Source of the DNA: Symbiodinium natans
Lineage: Eukaryota; Sar; Dinophyceae; Suessiales; Symbiodiniaceae
Direction of reading: 5' to 3'
DNA length: 58,500 nucleotides
Assembly (NCBI GenBank): GCA_905221605.1
Contig: CAJNDS010000303.1
Location: 64,001 to 122,500, forward strand
The notes under the pieces are model-generated. The model had not been told where the DNA came from, made no database searches, and was given only the letters and a program-made list of their open reading frames with translations. This document shows positions 32,412-43,960 of the stretch, in pieces (position 1 is the stretch's first letter; the number at the start of each line of letters is the position of its first letter). The position numbers were made by a program, and so were the translations under genes.

Positions 32412-35400
32412 GTTTTGTTGAGCTCCTGTAGTCGTAGTGAGTTGCACGAGGATTGTATTGAGGTGGAGGACTGCAAGAGTAGAGTCCATCTTTGTGCGCA
32501 GGTCATCAAGTTCCCACCAAGGAGGGCATGATGTTTACTGCTTGCATGCCCGTGCCTTGGACATCGTGTCTGACTCTCGACTCTCGACTCTCGACCTGTC
32601 AGCGCTTGTCATTCTACAGTTCTACAGGATAGCTGCCATCATCGTCTTGGGCCAAGATTCTCGCATTGCTTTGCGACTTGGCGCCATGACGTCCATGAAG
32701 TCCGAGTCGCTCAAGCTAAGGTTTTGTCTGTTTGCATTGCCCTGCTGCATCAGAGCTCTACAAGGGAGACACGAAGTCGGATTCCTGCAGGACCTGCAGA
32801 AGTTGTTACTCGCATCCACTTCAATGGCGTTCGTTTCATTGCATGGTGTTTGTGGGACCAGCCATTAAGCCAGTGTTAACGCCGGCTATGTTCTTACTGC
32901 GGAGGCCTTGAGGTTCACAGGAAGTGGAGACTCGAACGGGTTCAGCTGGGTCTTGTCTCACATGGTGCCAGCACGAACTCGCTCACTCACTCGCTCACTC
33001 ACTCACTCGCTCACACTCACTACCCCACGATGTCCCAAAACCCACAATAAACGAAAATTTCTAGGAGCCTGGGGGAAGTCGTTTTCCAGATTGTTCGGGT
33101 GTTTGTTTGCATGAGAGGTGATGGGGGGATTGAGAGGGGCTCTAGGCGCTCCCAGTTTATGACTGATTCACGTAGCTCACAGGGCCCTTCCTGATCGTCA
33201 CTTTCCTCACCAGTCCACTTGCTAATTTGATAGTAATCGCTCTCTTCCCTATAGAAACCCGCATGAATGCATAGCTTTTCTGTCGTGTTCATCCTGTTCG
33301 TCTTGTTCGGCAGTTCAAGCGGTAAGTCTTGTTCATGGTTTTCCTGGGGCTGTTAGCAAGCGCATGACAGGACAAGGTCCGAAGTCTGGGCACAGAGAAT
33401 TGGACTGCTCGGACGTGTGAGTGCTTCCACTCCTCCAGTTTCTACCGCGTGGAATCTGCCCGGCCGCACACCGGACTGAAATATGCCCTTTCTTGGAGCG
33501 TCATCGTGTCCGCAGCTGCTCTTCGATCCCAGCAGCTCTGTCGGAAGTTTTGCAAAAGATGCTGGGCCCGGAGGTGATTCGAGCCACCTGGGGGGTTTGC
33601 CTAACAGGGAGCGTGTGAACACTCGTAGTAGCACAAGCGTACGAAGTGAGTGAAGGCGTACTCGGAATGAATGAACGAAGCGAGCGACATGAACAAATCA
33701 CTACTTTGATGCAGACGTATGGTTTCCTGCAGTTCATCTATTCGTGCATGTGTTCTTCTTGACGCGTATAGTCATGAATTAATTATATTCAAATGTTAGT
33801 ATTATGTTAATATCAGCAACGGTGAAACATGTCAAAAAGGTTTCCTGAGGCCCGAGAGACCAAATATTTCCGATTGACGTACCAAAAGACCGTAACAATC
33901 AGCCTTTTGTACAGGAAATCTGGGGTCTTATTGTGAACACATGAACTTACTCCGTGCACAACAACAAGAACAGCCTTCTTGATACAGGGTTTTCACTCAG
34001 TTTGATAGCCACAGAACCGCAGCTCTCCCTACGCACAGAACATGATCCAGAGACGGGAGGTCAACTTGGTCTTGAAGTTTCTGTCAAGCGTGGGCGCGGT
34101 TTTCACAAGGGGGCACTTGCTTTGCAGGAGGGATTCCTGGAGCTGTCGAGGAAACCGTACGCGACCTTCAGGATCAGATGGAGGAATCATTCACTCCAGG
34201 CAGGAAGTATGAAGTATTATGAAGTTCTTGACGCTCAGCTATGTCGACCTCTGAACTCGTTCTGAGGATTGAAGAAGCCAAAGCCGGCGTGTTGCTGAAT
34301 GAGGAGCTCGGAGTAGATGACGCCTAAGGCGTCACACTTGACGGACGACCGAGAGATGCTCATGCTTCGTCTGGAGGTGGTCTGCAAAGTAAGATCTCAA
34401 GTGCTCAAACAAGCTAGAGACATTAGAGACGTCACATCCGTGCTCAAAGGCAAGGGTGGTAGAAGCAGTTTTCCTCCGGACTCCATCTTGTAGTGGCCTG
34501 GCATCTTGGATGTCATGTTTCCCCAATACCAGCAAATCGCTGGAGTACGGGTCCACAGGAACTCCGCAAAGGTGTGTCTTCGATTGTCTTCGGAGGTGCT
34601 GGGATTGATTGAGCAAAGTCTCGACGGGCCGACCCTTACTGAGCGCTATTTGCCCAATGAGTGCTACTTGTTGGGCCAATGATTGGCGAGTTTTCCTGAG
34701 CCCGCTCATAGAGTCTCTTGTTGCTTCAGCAAAGTTTATTTATAGGCCTTTTGAGTGTATCCGAGATCTGTGGTGTCTGTGGTGTCTGTGGTGTTGCGGC
34801 GAGCAGGAAGAGCTGTGCCAGAGGCACTTTCTTTTTCCTAGGTCGCATGAGAAGGCAGGGATGGTCGGTCACGTGGTTTGAAAACGGAGAATCGGGGTAC
34901 TTCACCAGGTGTTCTTCCAGTTTTTCCTCAGTCAGAAACATGTCCTTGAAACATGTCTCGAACACTTCTGTTCTCGGTTTGCTTGACTTGATTGCTCCGC
35001 AAGATGATGGGTTTCTTTTCCCCGTCTCTCCCTGACTACCGTACCGTTGGGAGCTCAAAACAAGAAAGCCTGGCCCCGAGTGAAATTGTATTGCACGTGG
35101 TGGCTTTGGAGTGCGAAACGGCAGAAGTTAGGAAGTCAGTAGTTGCAAAGGTCGGATGGTCGGATGGAACGCCGCTTCTTCTTGGCGGCAGCCTTGTGCA
35201 CTGCTGGCCAAAGTCCTGCTGGTGTCGCCACGTACGATCTGCACACATGTGCCACATGTGTCTGGTAGAGGCTTGCACGGCAGAGGATGTATTCTCAGGT
35301 GTTCGTCTTCTTCATCAGCAATGCGCAGGCAAAGGCGTCAGCTCAAAAATAGCTTAGTCATGCCGATGTGCAGCACATGGATTGCTAGAGCAGGTAGCAG

Positions 35401-36600
35401 GTGGCAGTTGCTTGGACGAGGACATTGTCATTGCGCGTAGGTACTGTAGTTCTTGTATTGACCTGGTGGTGTTGTTTGAGGAATGTGACCTCATCCTCTT
35501 GCAAACTGTCCTTACGATGTCAAACGCTACGAAGCCAAAGCCGCACCAAACTGAGTAGTTGGTTTTCACATGTTCTATCATGTTCCCATGCCATTTGACA
35601 GGGATATACTCTGACGCGGGCCAAGGTCCTCCGATGGAGCAGACGCTTTGCTCAAGGAGCAGCGCAATTGGTCGCCAATGTTGGGACTGTACCCGCCATG
35701 CTCCCGCCATGCTTGAGGAGCGTGATTCTAGAATGCCGAGTCTTCTTTCAGTTCTGTCACTGGAGGCCAGGTCTGCAAAGGTGTGTAAGGTGGCGTAAAG
35801 GCCACGAAGGAATGGATCTTGATGACTGTGCAGTCACAGCTCGCTGCTTCAGTGAAGCGCTGATAATGCACCATGTCGATATGTGTTGATCTAACTTCTG
35901 CAGGTCCAGAGAAACACAACATCATCTTCGAACCTCACCGTCGTAAGCCCAGCTGTTGTGCGCCGGAGAACCTGAGTTTTAGTTTCAGATTTAAGCAGCA
36001 AGGCGGGTACGAATGCCCCAGCAGGAGAGGCCCATAAGCGCACGCAACTAGCGCGAGCAGAAGGACAAAATGGTTCAACTTTGGATTTTGCTACCAGTCA
36101 CAGGCTGGTGTTGTGTCTGCTTTAGCAGAGTAGTAGGACAACGGGTGGAAAGCTCACGAGCGATTGGTTCTCTCAGAGGCTGCGAAGGGGTGGGCTAAAG
36201 AAAAGGCGGGGTCAGTACTGGGTCTTATCACGAGAAATCGATTTTTTTAGGCGCGCGTCCGGAATAGATACATCCTACAAAGATTGGTAAGGCTTGTGGG
36301 GGTCAAGATATACATGCAAACGCCCCAGGTTTCAAGTTGTGCCCAAGAAGGCCCCTCCGGAGAGATCATGTTTTCAGACCACTCTGGCGTGGTTTCAAGC
36401 AAGGCCCAAGAAGGCCGGCGAAATCACGATTGCGAAATCATGCTTTCAAGTTGGGCCATTCGTGGCCCAACCAGTGGTAATAGCAGAATATATCAATATT
36501 AGTATCCTAGCATGCTTTCGCCACAATGCAATTTGGGGCCTTACGAAAATAGGAGACCCCTACAATAGACCCCAAATATCCCCAAATACCAATAAGGGTA
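32412..36600. other. Unassigned DNA, several kilobases
   Basis: No recognised gene. Low-complexity spots: CTCTCGA repeats at 32,574-32,597, CACT/CGCT repeats at about 32,978-33,020, and TGTGGTGTC repeats near 34,770. Moderately coding-like frames on the plus strand at 33,954-34,265 and the minus strand at 34,709-34,332 share no motif I can name. Confidence 0.35.
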
Positions 36601-36604
36601 CCAG

Positions 36605-37642
36605 TTGCACCACACACAAAGCAGTTTGCTGATTAAGGTCATGCTGCTAGTGGCGCTGGCAATGATCTTCATCATACCATTGATCGTGTATCTGCTCTCT
36701 GAGCCTTGGAAAAAGATCATTGAGAGCTTTGCAAGAGAGAAATTCTGTCGACGTAGAAAAGCTTTTAGTTTCTCACATTTCTCTCGCAATTACGTCTATC
36801 TTTCCACTCAGGACTCTAGCCAGGGTCCCGGACTTTCACAACAGTCTCGCTTCTCATCAGGAGTTCCCCTATTGTATTTGATGCTCGCTTGTGAAAATGT
36901 TATGCGGCTCTGCTCCTCATGGCTTTTTGCTGAGGCTCGTATGAGGCTGGAGCGGGAGGCAAACTCCTTGAGCGCGGGAGCTTGCGACCGCCGCCCAGAC
37001 GAGAGGCATTTCGGGAAATGTGCCGTGTTTCAGCGCGTCCCAGCGAGGCTTGTTCGTAGTCTCAGCCAATACGATGGTGCAGGCTCAAGTCTCTCTGACA
37101 GGGCCAAGAGGCTGGAATGCAGTACCAAAGCTGTGCAGCATGCAGAGAATGGAGGGAAAGTCGTGGTTCCCCTGCAAACGACATGTCGTTCGCCCGCTGA
37201 GCGTGGTGTCAGTGTCAATCACACGCGTGAGTTTAGGGTTCGACTATGTTCGACTGGCAGGCTCGGAACAGCGTATGTCGCTGGAAGCGGCGCAGGCCAG
37301 TTGTATTTAATTTTGCAGGGTCCGGACTCCAGATTATACGTCCGATATCCAGACCATACTTCTCACCATACTTCTCAGCTGCATAACATACCAAAAATGT
37401 CACCTTCTCAAATCCAGAACATGGTGCATCAACCTCGACTCCACCTCCCCATCAGTTCTCGTGGCAGGCACACGCGATGCCTCCAACAGCTTTGGCACGG
37501 CCTCGTCCAGACGAAGATCCGCCAAAGCTCTGCTCGGGACAAAGATTCTTTGGGCATGTCCTTGTCAGCCCAGCACATTACGTGCTGCGGTGAACGAAAG
37601 AACCAGATCATGATTATCTTCATATCTAAAGTACAATTTTGA
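36605..37642 (+). CDS. Open frame with N-terminal membrane segment
   Basis: The longest unexplained plus-strand frame in the middle of the window (345 codons). Its beginning has a strong transmembrane helix (IKVMLLVALAMIFIIPLIVY) followed by LLSEPWKKIIESFAREKFC, as in a channel or transporter exon. The preceding TGATTAAG could be an acceptor. Further along, another frame (37,020-37,310) reads as well or better (GLFVVSANTMVQAQVSLTG, then CKRHVVRPLSVVSVSIT), so the long frame is probably not one protein but two or more exons in different frames. Family not recognised. Confidence 0.25.
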   Translation: MHHTQSSLLIKVMLLVALAMIFIIPLIVYLLSEPWKKIIESFAREKFCRRRKAFSFSHFSRNYVYLSTQDSSQGPGLSQQSRFSSGVPLLYLMLACENVMRLCSSWLFAEARMRLEREANSLSAGACDRRPDERHFGKCAVFQRVPARLVRSLSQYDGAGSSLSDRAKRLECSTKAVQHAENGGKVVVPLQTTCRSPAERGVSVNHTREFRVRLCSTGRLGTAYVAGSGAGQLYLILQGPDSRLYVRYPDHTSHHTSQLHNIPKMSPSQIQNMVHQPRLHLPISSRGRHTRCLQQLWHGLVQTKIRQSSARDKDSLGMSLSAQHITCCGERKNQIMIIFISKVQF

Positions 37643-38335
37643 CACTACACGGGATGGGTAGGGGGGTGTAGGGGAGGGGATTAATTAGAGTTGGGTGTTT
37701 TCTCGGGGAAAAATGCGGCGACAAAGAGAGGCACGACCTCTTGCTAGCTTTTCATGATTGTTCGTGTACCAAAGACAAGCAAGCTGAGATCCCAAACAAA
37801 AGAAACCTTGTCCTGAACGAGGAAGGGAAGACAGCGGTGGGGAAGGCGTGGATACTTGTCCTTCCAACATCCACCCAGGGTAAACAAGTGATGCTTGCTA
37901 AGAGCTTCTTACAAAATCCACAACATGTTTGCACTGCTTGCACTACATCAGATAAACAATGTGACAAACTGCTGTAGTCAACGTCAAGTTGCCGAGAGTG
38001 CAGGGCTCCCAATGACTCGAGTTCCTCAAGACATTCCTTAGCTTGTGAATTTCACACTGATTTGAATGTGCATTCTTCTCCGTTGATGCTCCTGTAGTAA
38101 CACAGCGAACGAAAGCTCGAAGACTTTGGGAAGACCAGGAAGGGGCAATCGGGTGGGTATGACCAAGCTTGAAATTAGACCGCATACCGCGCATGTCAGA
38201 CACAGCGAAGGTGGTGTGAGAGTGGGAACGCGTAGCTCTCTTGAAGACGGTGTCCTTCCTCCAGCCTGCGGGCCATAACCTTCTTCCTAAAGCGACACCT
38301 GCCAATATCAAGCGTGGATAACTGATGCCAAGCCC
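37643..38335. other. No recognised gene
   Basis: The minus-strand frame 38,311-37,943 has mixed composition but no motif. Nothing else supported. Confidence 0.35.
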
Positions 38336-38339
38336 TGTA

Positions 38340-39261
38340 AAGCGATGGGAACACTTGAAAACCGACCCCTCATGCTGCGTCCATTAGCACTGCCTAACCA
38401 GTCGGTTTTGGCAGTTGCTATGCTTTGCTGTTCACGAAATTCTTTTTGGACATGAGATGAAAGTAGTGGTTAGATTCGGGCTGGGCCACACGAGGATCCA
38501 GTGAAACAATCCTTCCCTGCCAAGTTGTAGCTCCAGTATTCCGAGGTGAAAATCTCATTTTGCCAAAGCACTTGGCAATCTTCCTTGTGGATGCAGAACG
38601 TTCTGGCCTCAGTGTTCCGCAAGTGTTCCGCAGTGTTTGTTGAACACCCTGAACCAGCTCGTAAGCGACAATGCCCTGCTACATCTTTTGGGGGTGCGAG
38701 GACAGGAATCCGGAGCCATAAGCCCAAACCTGCCAGTCCGAAACGACAAGTGATTGTGGTTTGAGCACACCATGGCATTGTGCTGACCAACATATGCCTT
38801 CGCGATCCTTCCCATATTCGCTTCCACAAACGCCCTGGCGCACTTTGGCACCCTGCCGTATGCTGCCCCTGCAGCATGAGCACGAACGCAGAATGGATGC
38901 AGTGGAGTACACGGCGGCATAAAAGTTGGAGGAGGTGTATGTGCTTTACTATGGAATGGCTGCAATTTGTGCAGCCTGTGCCAGTAGGCCTGCATGTCAT
39001 GCATTGCCCACAGGAACATTTAAGAAGAGAGTTGTTCCTAATTTTCTTGCGTCCCTTCGGTTTGAGTGGTGCCAGAATCAAGCAACGCGTCCAGTCTGTT
39101 CGGCTTCCGATGCGTCCGGTGGAGTGACTGAAACATCCTGCATCAGCACAGAGCTGAGGTTTGAAAAATCCATCCTTTGGGCCGTTTCCAATATGGGGCG
39201 GATCAGGCCGATACATTGAGCTTGAGATGGAAGAGCTCCGACATGTCTTGCTTCCAGGCAA
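38340..39261 (-). pseudogene. Unknown repeat-like minus-strand coding remnant
   Basis: Two overlapping minus-strand frames alternate in coding quality. One reads ARAFVEANMGRIAKAYVGQ, HNAMVCSNHNHLSFRTGRF and GLMAPDSCPRTPKRC (about 38,850-38,680). The other continues with ARTFCIHKEDCQVLWQNEI and FTSEYWSYNLAGKDCF (about 38,612-38,505). The shift near 38,640 coincides with a small tandem repeat (AGTGTTCCGCA). The sequence looks like a decayed multicopy protein-coding repeat; I cannot name it. Confidence 0.3.
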
Positions 39262-42200
39262 GCAGCTACTTCAGGCCGACTTGCAGGCACGTTCCTGTTC
39301 CGAAAAAAAATTGCAGCACTCGGTGCGGAGCACATGGCAAGATCTGTTGAAACACGTCCAGTCTTTTCGGGGAGTCGCTTGCGCGAGGACCGTGGGCCTG
39401 AGGGAATTCAGCTGTGGATCTGGCCTGTCAACTTGGACTCGCCAGCGGCAGTCGTTCTTCAGAGGAGGCCGTGCGGCAATTATTTTTGCGTTCCTGCTCT
39501 CCACCGCTCCCTCATGTCCCTCGCAGGTCTTCCATGCAGTCTGGCTTGGAGATCTACAATCGAGACAACCAGTGTGGGGCTTTGGAATCAAGATTTCTGT
39601 GAATGCTTGAGCTGCTCAGATCTGCGGACAGTACTGCTGTGTACTGCTATGCCCGAATGATTCCTGTCTGAGATGTCCTTGAGGTTGTACGGGTTCCTGG
39701 AGAACGCTGGCGGCCGGGTGATGCTGTAACATGCTCAGCCAAATGTGCTCAGTGCAAGTATTCTATGCTCTCGACTCTCTCGACGAATCCAGTTTTGAAG
39801 ATGTATGAAGGATGTGCAACGGCTTCCCGGTCATGGCAGTCGATGGGAATGCTGACGCGTGCAACTCCTAGCATTATGAAGCCGAGGCAGACCGGTCTTA
39901 GCTGTCTTGGCTTCTTATGCTCAGGCTGACCTACACTGCTTGCAGAGTTAATGGCAGCATGCTGGCATCTGCGAGCGTCGTGTCCGAGAACTTGTCCGGG
40001 CCTCGGGAAAGTCTGTGGATATCCGCAGGCGCAGCAAGAGCTGATCTGCTAAGGCGTGTTGATGACGTGCGTGAAGGTTGGAAGCTTCAAGTGAAGCCAG
40101 GCAGGTCATCTAATAGCCGACTTCCTGTGACCATTGTTGGCCTGTTCTGGCAATACCTGTCCCAGCGAATGCAGGTGTTGATGCCATTGTCATCATGTGT
40201 GCCTTCCTGTCATCGATCCTATTGAATCGGCGCACCGGGTAGTCTCCGCATGGGTTTACCTGAAAGCCTGAAAGAGGGATTGTCCTTGTCCCACTTGATG
40301 CACGAATTGCGAAATTCTCAGCGCCTCGACGATGCCAGGACCTGCACGCCTAGTCCACGCGTGTCGATCCTCTCGTCAGCCTCGAACCTTGAAGCTGTTC
40401 AAAGGTTCCCAAGATGTGCTTACATTCGTGCAGCGATATGCAGCATGATGCAACCAGACAAAAGCCTGTCAGTTCTGGAGAAGTCCTCTCTGGTTTGCTC
40501 AGGCCAGCCAGCCTCGATGAGTGACGCCATGCCATGAAGAGATTGTCGGTAGTGATGGCTGGCAACGTTTGGTTGCGGACGGTTAAAGTAGTTGCGTGTG
40601 ATGCCCGTCAACAAGAAGAGAACTTTATGTTCCTTGTTACGTTGGAGTTAAGAGGTTTGGCCGTTCTTCCCTTGTTGTTGAGAATTATGATAAGGATCAA
40701 GAAGGATCAAGCCAGGATCAACCAAGCCGCTTCAATTTCGTCTGAAAGAAAATTCCTGTGCCTGACGTGTTCCTTTCATCTTCATGTGATTGACGTACTT
40801 TTCCTCCTATGGTATAAACGATATCTGCAACTGGCTGCATGCCTTGTGGGTCGTTGTACGGTATCATGAATTCACACACCTATTTTGATCCTGACGATGT
40901 TGGATTTGAATTACATTCTTTCATCAGGACTGGTTCGCTGCACATATAAAGTCACATAGATTTTTCACTTTCGCCCGCAGACCCCTGCCAAGGTATTTGC
41001 GTTTCCACAGTTCTAGTTTCCACACGTTGACTTTCCAGATGGTTCGGATTTCCACCGTCTAAGTTTCCAGTCTTGCAGGCTTCCAGACTTCCACCCGGTA
41101 AGCTTCAGACTTGCAAATCTCTACCAAATTAAGTTTCGAGAATTCCAGGCTTCCAACTGGAGAAAAAAAAGGTGGAGGGTGGAAATGTAGAAAGCCGGGA
41201 ACTAAGGGGCGGAAATTTGCAAGCTTGGCTCCCACAGGGGCCCGGATGCTTTCCGGCAGGGGAGCAGAGCGGACGTTGCCGGCACAGAGCAGAATGGCAG
41301 TGGAACAACAATAAACTCATTGTCGCTTGTGCCGCGTGTATGGCTGTCTGCAATCGCACTTCTCTTTGGCTTGTGTTTGTCATGCTTTGCATTTTGTAAT
41401 GCATCTTCCACATGGTTGTGTTGTTCTCTTGGTATGCTTTCGTGTTTCTTCCCAAGAGTGCTTGGAGTACTCGTTCATTTGCTCCTTACTTTCGCCATGT
41501 TTTCTATCCTGCTCCTTCCACTTGTCCAGGTTGTCTTGTCTGCATTACTTCCTTTATTCCAAGGTGTCTTCTTGATATCCATAATAAATATTCGATTCAA
41601 GTCGAGTGTGGAGCCATGTCCGCGTGGCGGGCATCATCCTCCTCTTCGAGGGGTATCTGAGGTGGATATGCAGCCGGAAAAAAAGGCACCTGTTTTCCAG
41701 CACGCACACATGACATTAGAAACAATATCACAGCTGCCCACTTGGTGGGCATAGTCCGTACACAGCCTTTGAGCATGGGGTTTTTAATGTCCCACACTGT
41801 TTCTAAATGTGTTGCTCTTCCTGATTTCCTGTCTTCTAATTTGCAATGCGTCGCCTTGCTTCTCAAACATCTCAGTAGCGCAGTTTTACGGCGTTTGATT
41901 ATCAAGCTCGGTTTAAGGGAGCCCGCCTTGCCAGCCATGGAGGAGCTTGGGAGGAGGGCCAGTAGGGCCTTCGTAGGGACTTCGGATGTTGTTAATCTTT
42001 TTTGTTGGTCAATCTTCTTGATCAGTGTTTTGTTGATTGTTTACGTATGATGATTTCCTTTGACGCGTTTCACGGCGTGATAGCTGCTGTCACTGATTCG
42101 GAGGCCTATGGAGAAATAACCAGGCCTGGCCAATCAAGCGGTTCAACAAGGGCCGAGTGTTGTACCTGCGCGGAGCCCTGGTGATTTACAGTGCACGGCA

Positions 42201-42900
42201 TCCGCATCTCCCCCGAATGCATACCGTACGTTTACGCAGCATCTGCTGAAACACTGACGGCATAAGGGATGCTGGAGTCCTGTCCCGTTTCACGTGCATG
42301 CGAGCCAGACGCTACCAAGCCGGCTTAAGTGCTCTTCAGCCTTTCAATAAGCTTGCGCGTTGGCACGCCTGGACCAGAAGCGGATCATGAAGACGCATAT
42401 GGTACAACATTGGCTTCATTCACTGTGATTGCGCTGTTCGTAATGGACTGCCACTTAGTGCTGGACACTGCATGCTGCCTGTTGGTGGCTCCATTTTGTC
42501 CGGAGTGCTGTGCAAGTCCAGACGTGATTCCATTCCTCTTGTGAGTGTTTTATGCTATTCATATACTTTTTATGCCTGCGAACTCTGTTCCAACCGCATG
42601 CCCCAGCACATGGCATTGTGAGCGCTTCCCAGCCATTCATGGGTGCCAAGAGTTGCAAGGCCCTGCGGATTTGGGGTCCTTGTACTCGACACACAATCAA
42701 TTCATCAAGTTTGTTTCCCGGCAGGACATTTGTGATTTCTTTGGTGATGACAGATCGCAGATTCGGACGGGAGTTGCAAGGCTTCCCCATATTGTTGCTG
42801 CATTGTTGTTTGTCATGCTTCAGTTCTCGACTTAGTGAAGGAGGTTTGAATGCTGTGGTCACAAGCTTGCTTTGCTTCTTCCCCTGCCTCTTCTCAGAAC
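39262..42900. other. Unassigned DNA
   Basis: No recognised gene over about 3.6 kb. A hydrophobic plus-strand frame at 41,320-41,754 starts after several CTT/TGT-rich stretches and looks like composition rather than a membrane protein. A run of short TTCCAG-(A/T) repeats occurs at about 41,008-41,160 (GTTTCCA, CTTCCAG motifs repeated), possibly a degenerate tandem repeat. Confidence 0.35.
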
Positions 42901-43157
42901 AGAGCAACTGAGCGTGCACATTTTGAGAGAATGAAGGCCGCCGCCGTGTCCGCAAGCTTTGCCAAGCTCTGTGCAGCAGTCTGCTTGGAACACACAGGCT
43001 CTCTTTGTTCAGTCTTGTGCTGCTGTAGGGATGCCATTTCGGTTGTTGTGGGGGTGTCAAGCAGGTGAGGTGTGCTGCCTATGCGCCTGTATTCCGAAAC
43101 CCGCGTGGGTTTGTTTCCCAGGATTTCCCAGGCCATGTCACCCACCTATATAAGGCT
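42898..43157 (+). CDS. Possible small exons of an unknown gene
   Basis: After a pyrimidine tract ending in TTCTCAG at 42,897, the sequence reads NRATERAHFERMKAAAVSA and SFAKLCAAVCLEHT. The next exon-like block begins after GCTGTAG (MPFRLLWGCQAG), and a third after TTTCCCAG leads to an in-frame stop at 43,155-43,157. The inferred introns would be GC-AG and GT-AG. No domain is recognised, so this remains a weak gene hint just upstream of the FIH-like gene. Confidence 0.2.
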
Positions 43158-43689
43158 ACTGAGCTTCACAATGTGGAGTATTAATTGTGAAACGGAAGCC
43201 AAGGCCCTATGCCCAGGTGCCAAATCTGCTCGAACACCTGAGACACCATTCTACTCTGTTGCTGATCTTCCACTGTTGTGATTCTGCGTGGTCGTATGCG
43301 TTTACAAGGCACTGTCTGGCCCCATGTGAGTGTAAGACAGCTGAGCATAGCTGAGCCAGCCCCTCAAAACTTCTACGGACTCTTCACGTTGCAGCCCTAT
43401 GAATTTCGCTAAGTCTCTTGTGAACTATGAAGCGTCAAGCTTGTGACGTGACACCAGCACGAGCCAGTTCTATTTGTCATGTCGGCAGATGAACACCGGC
43501 ACGCGCCGATGCGATTTAGGGCCTGTGCTGGAGGTGGGCCCTTCCCCAGGGTACTTTCAGCCTCGCACTCGGGAGGATGTGCGGATGTGCTGTCTGCATG
43601 TTGCCTGCATGTGCCCTTGTAACTATCTGCGATAGGCCAAGTTGCCATAGACCAGGACGCGATGTGCATTTGTCGTGCCAGTTTTCCAG

Positions 43690-43868
43690 GATCTGTTTAA
43701 AGTGACTTGGGAGGAGTGTGGAGCGCTGATCCCAGAGGCTGTCAGCAAGGTCTCTTCGATGCTTCCGTCTTGTGAAGTTTTGGTCCAGGCCATGCACAGG
43801 CAACTTTTGTTGCGGAGCCCTTCTGCCAGCGCACTACAGAGTGGAGATATAACGAGGCCCGTGTTTTT
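43690..43868 (+). CDS. Possible exon, unknown protein
   Basis: Follows GTTTTCCAG and reads DLFKVTWEECGALIPEAVS, KVSSMLPSCEVLVQAM and then SASALQSGDITR before a GTGTTT donor-like site. Composition is coding-like. It may belong to the gene upstream or to a 5' part of the following gene; I could not join it in frame to the latter. Confidence 0.25.
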
Positions 43869-43930
43869 GCATGCTTGCTCGGTAGGCACCTGCATGTGGA
43901 TCGACAAGCATCTTTGTCATCTTTGTTCGC

Positions 43931-43932
43931 AG
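43931..43932 (+). promoter_or_regulatory. Likely trans-splice acceptor AG of the FIH-like gene
   Basis: A pyrimidine-rich run (CATCTTTGTCATCTTTGTTCGCAG) ends 28 bases before the ATG. Dinoflagellate nuclear mRNAs receive a spliced leader at such AG sites. The position gives a short 5' UTR. Inference from sequence and general knowledge. Confidence 0.4.
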
Positions 43933-43960
43933 CTGCAAATCAGCTGCTCGGAAGAATCAC

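Noticed and set aside
41320-41754. Hydrophobic 144-codon frame as a membrane protein
   Set aside because: Its hydrophobicity follows from CTT/TGT-rich sequence open in several frames, with no conserved motif or splice structure.
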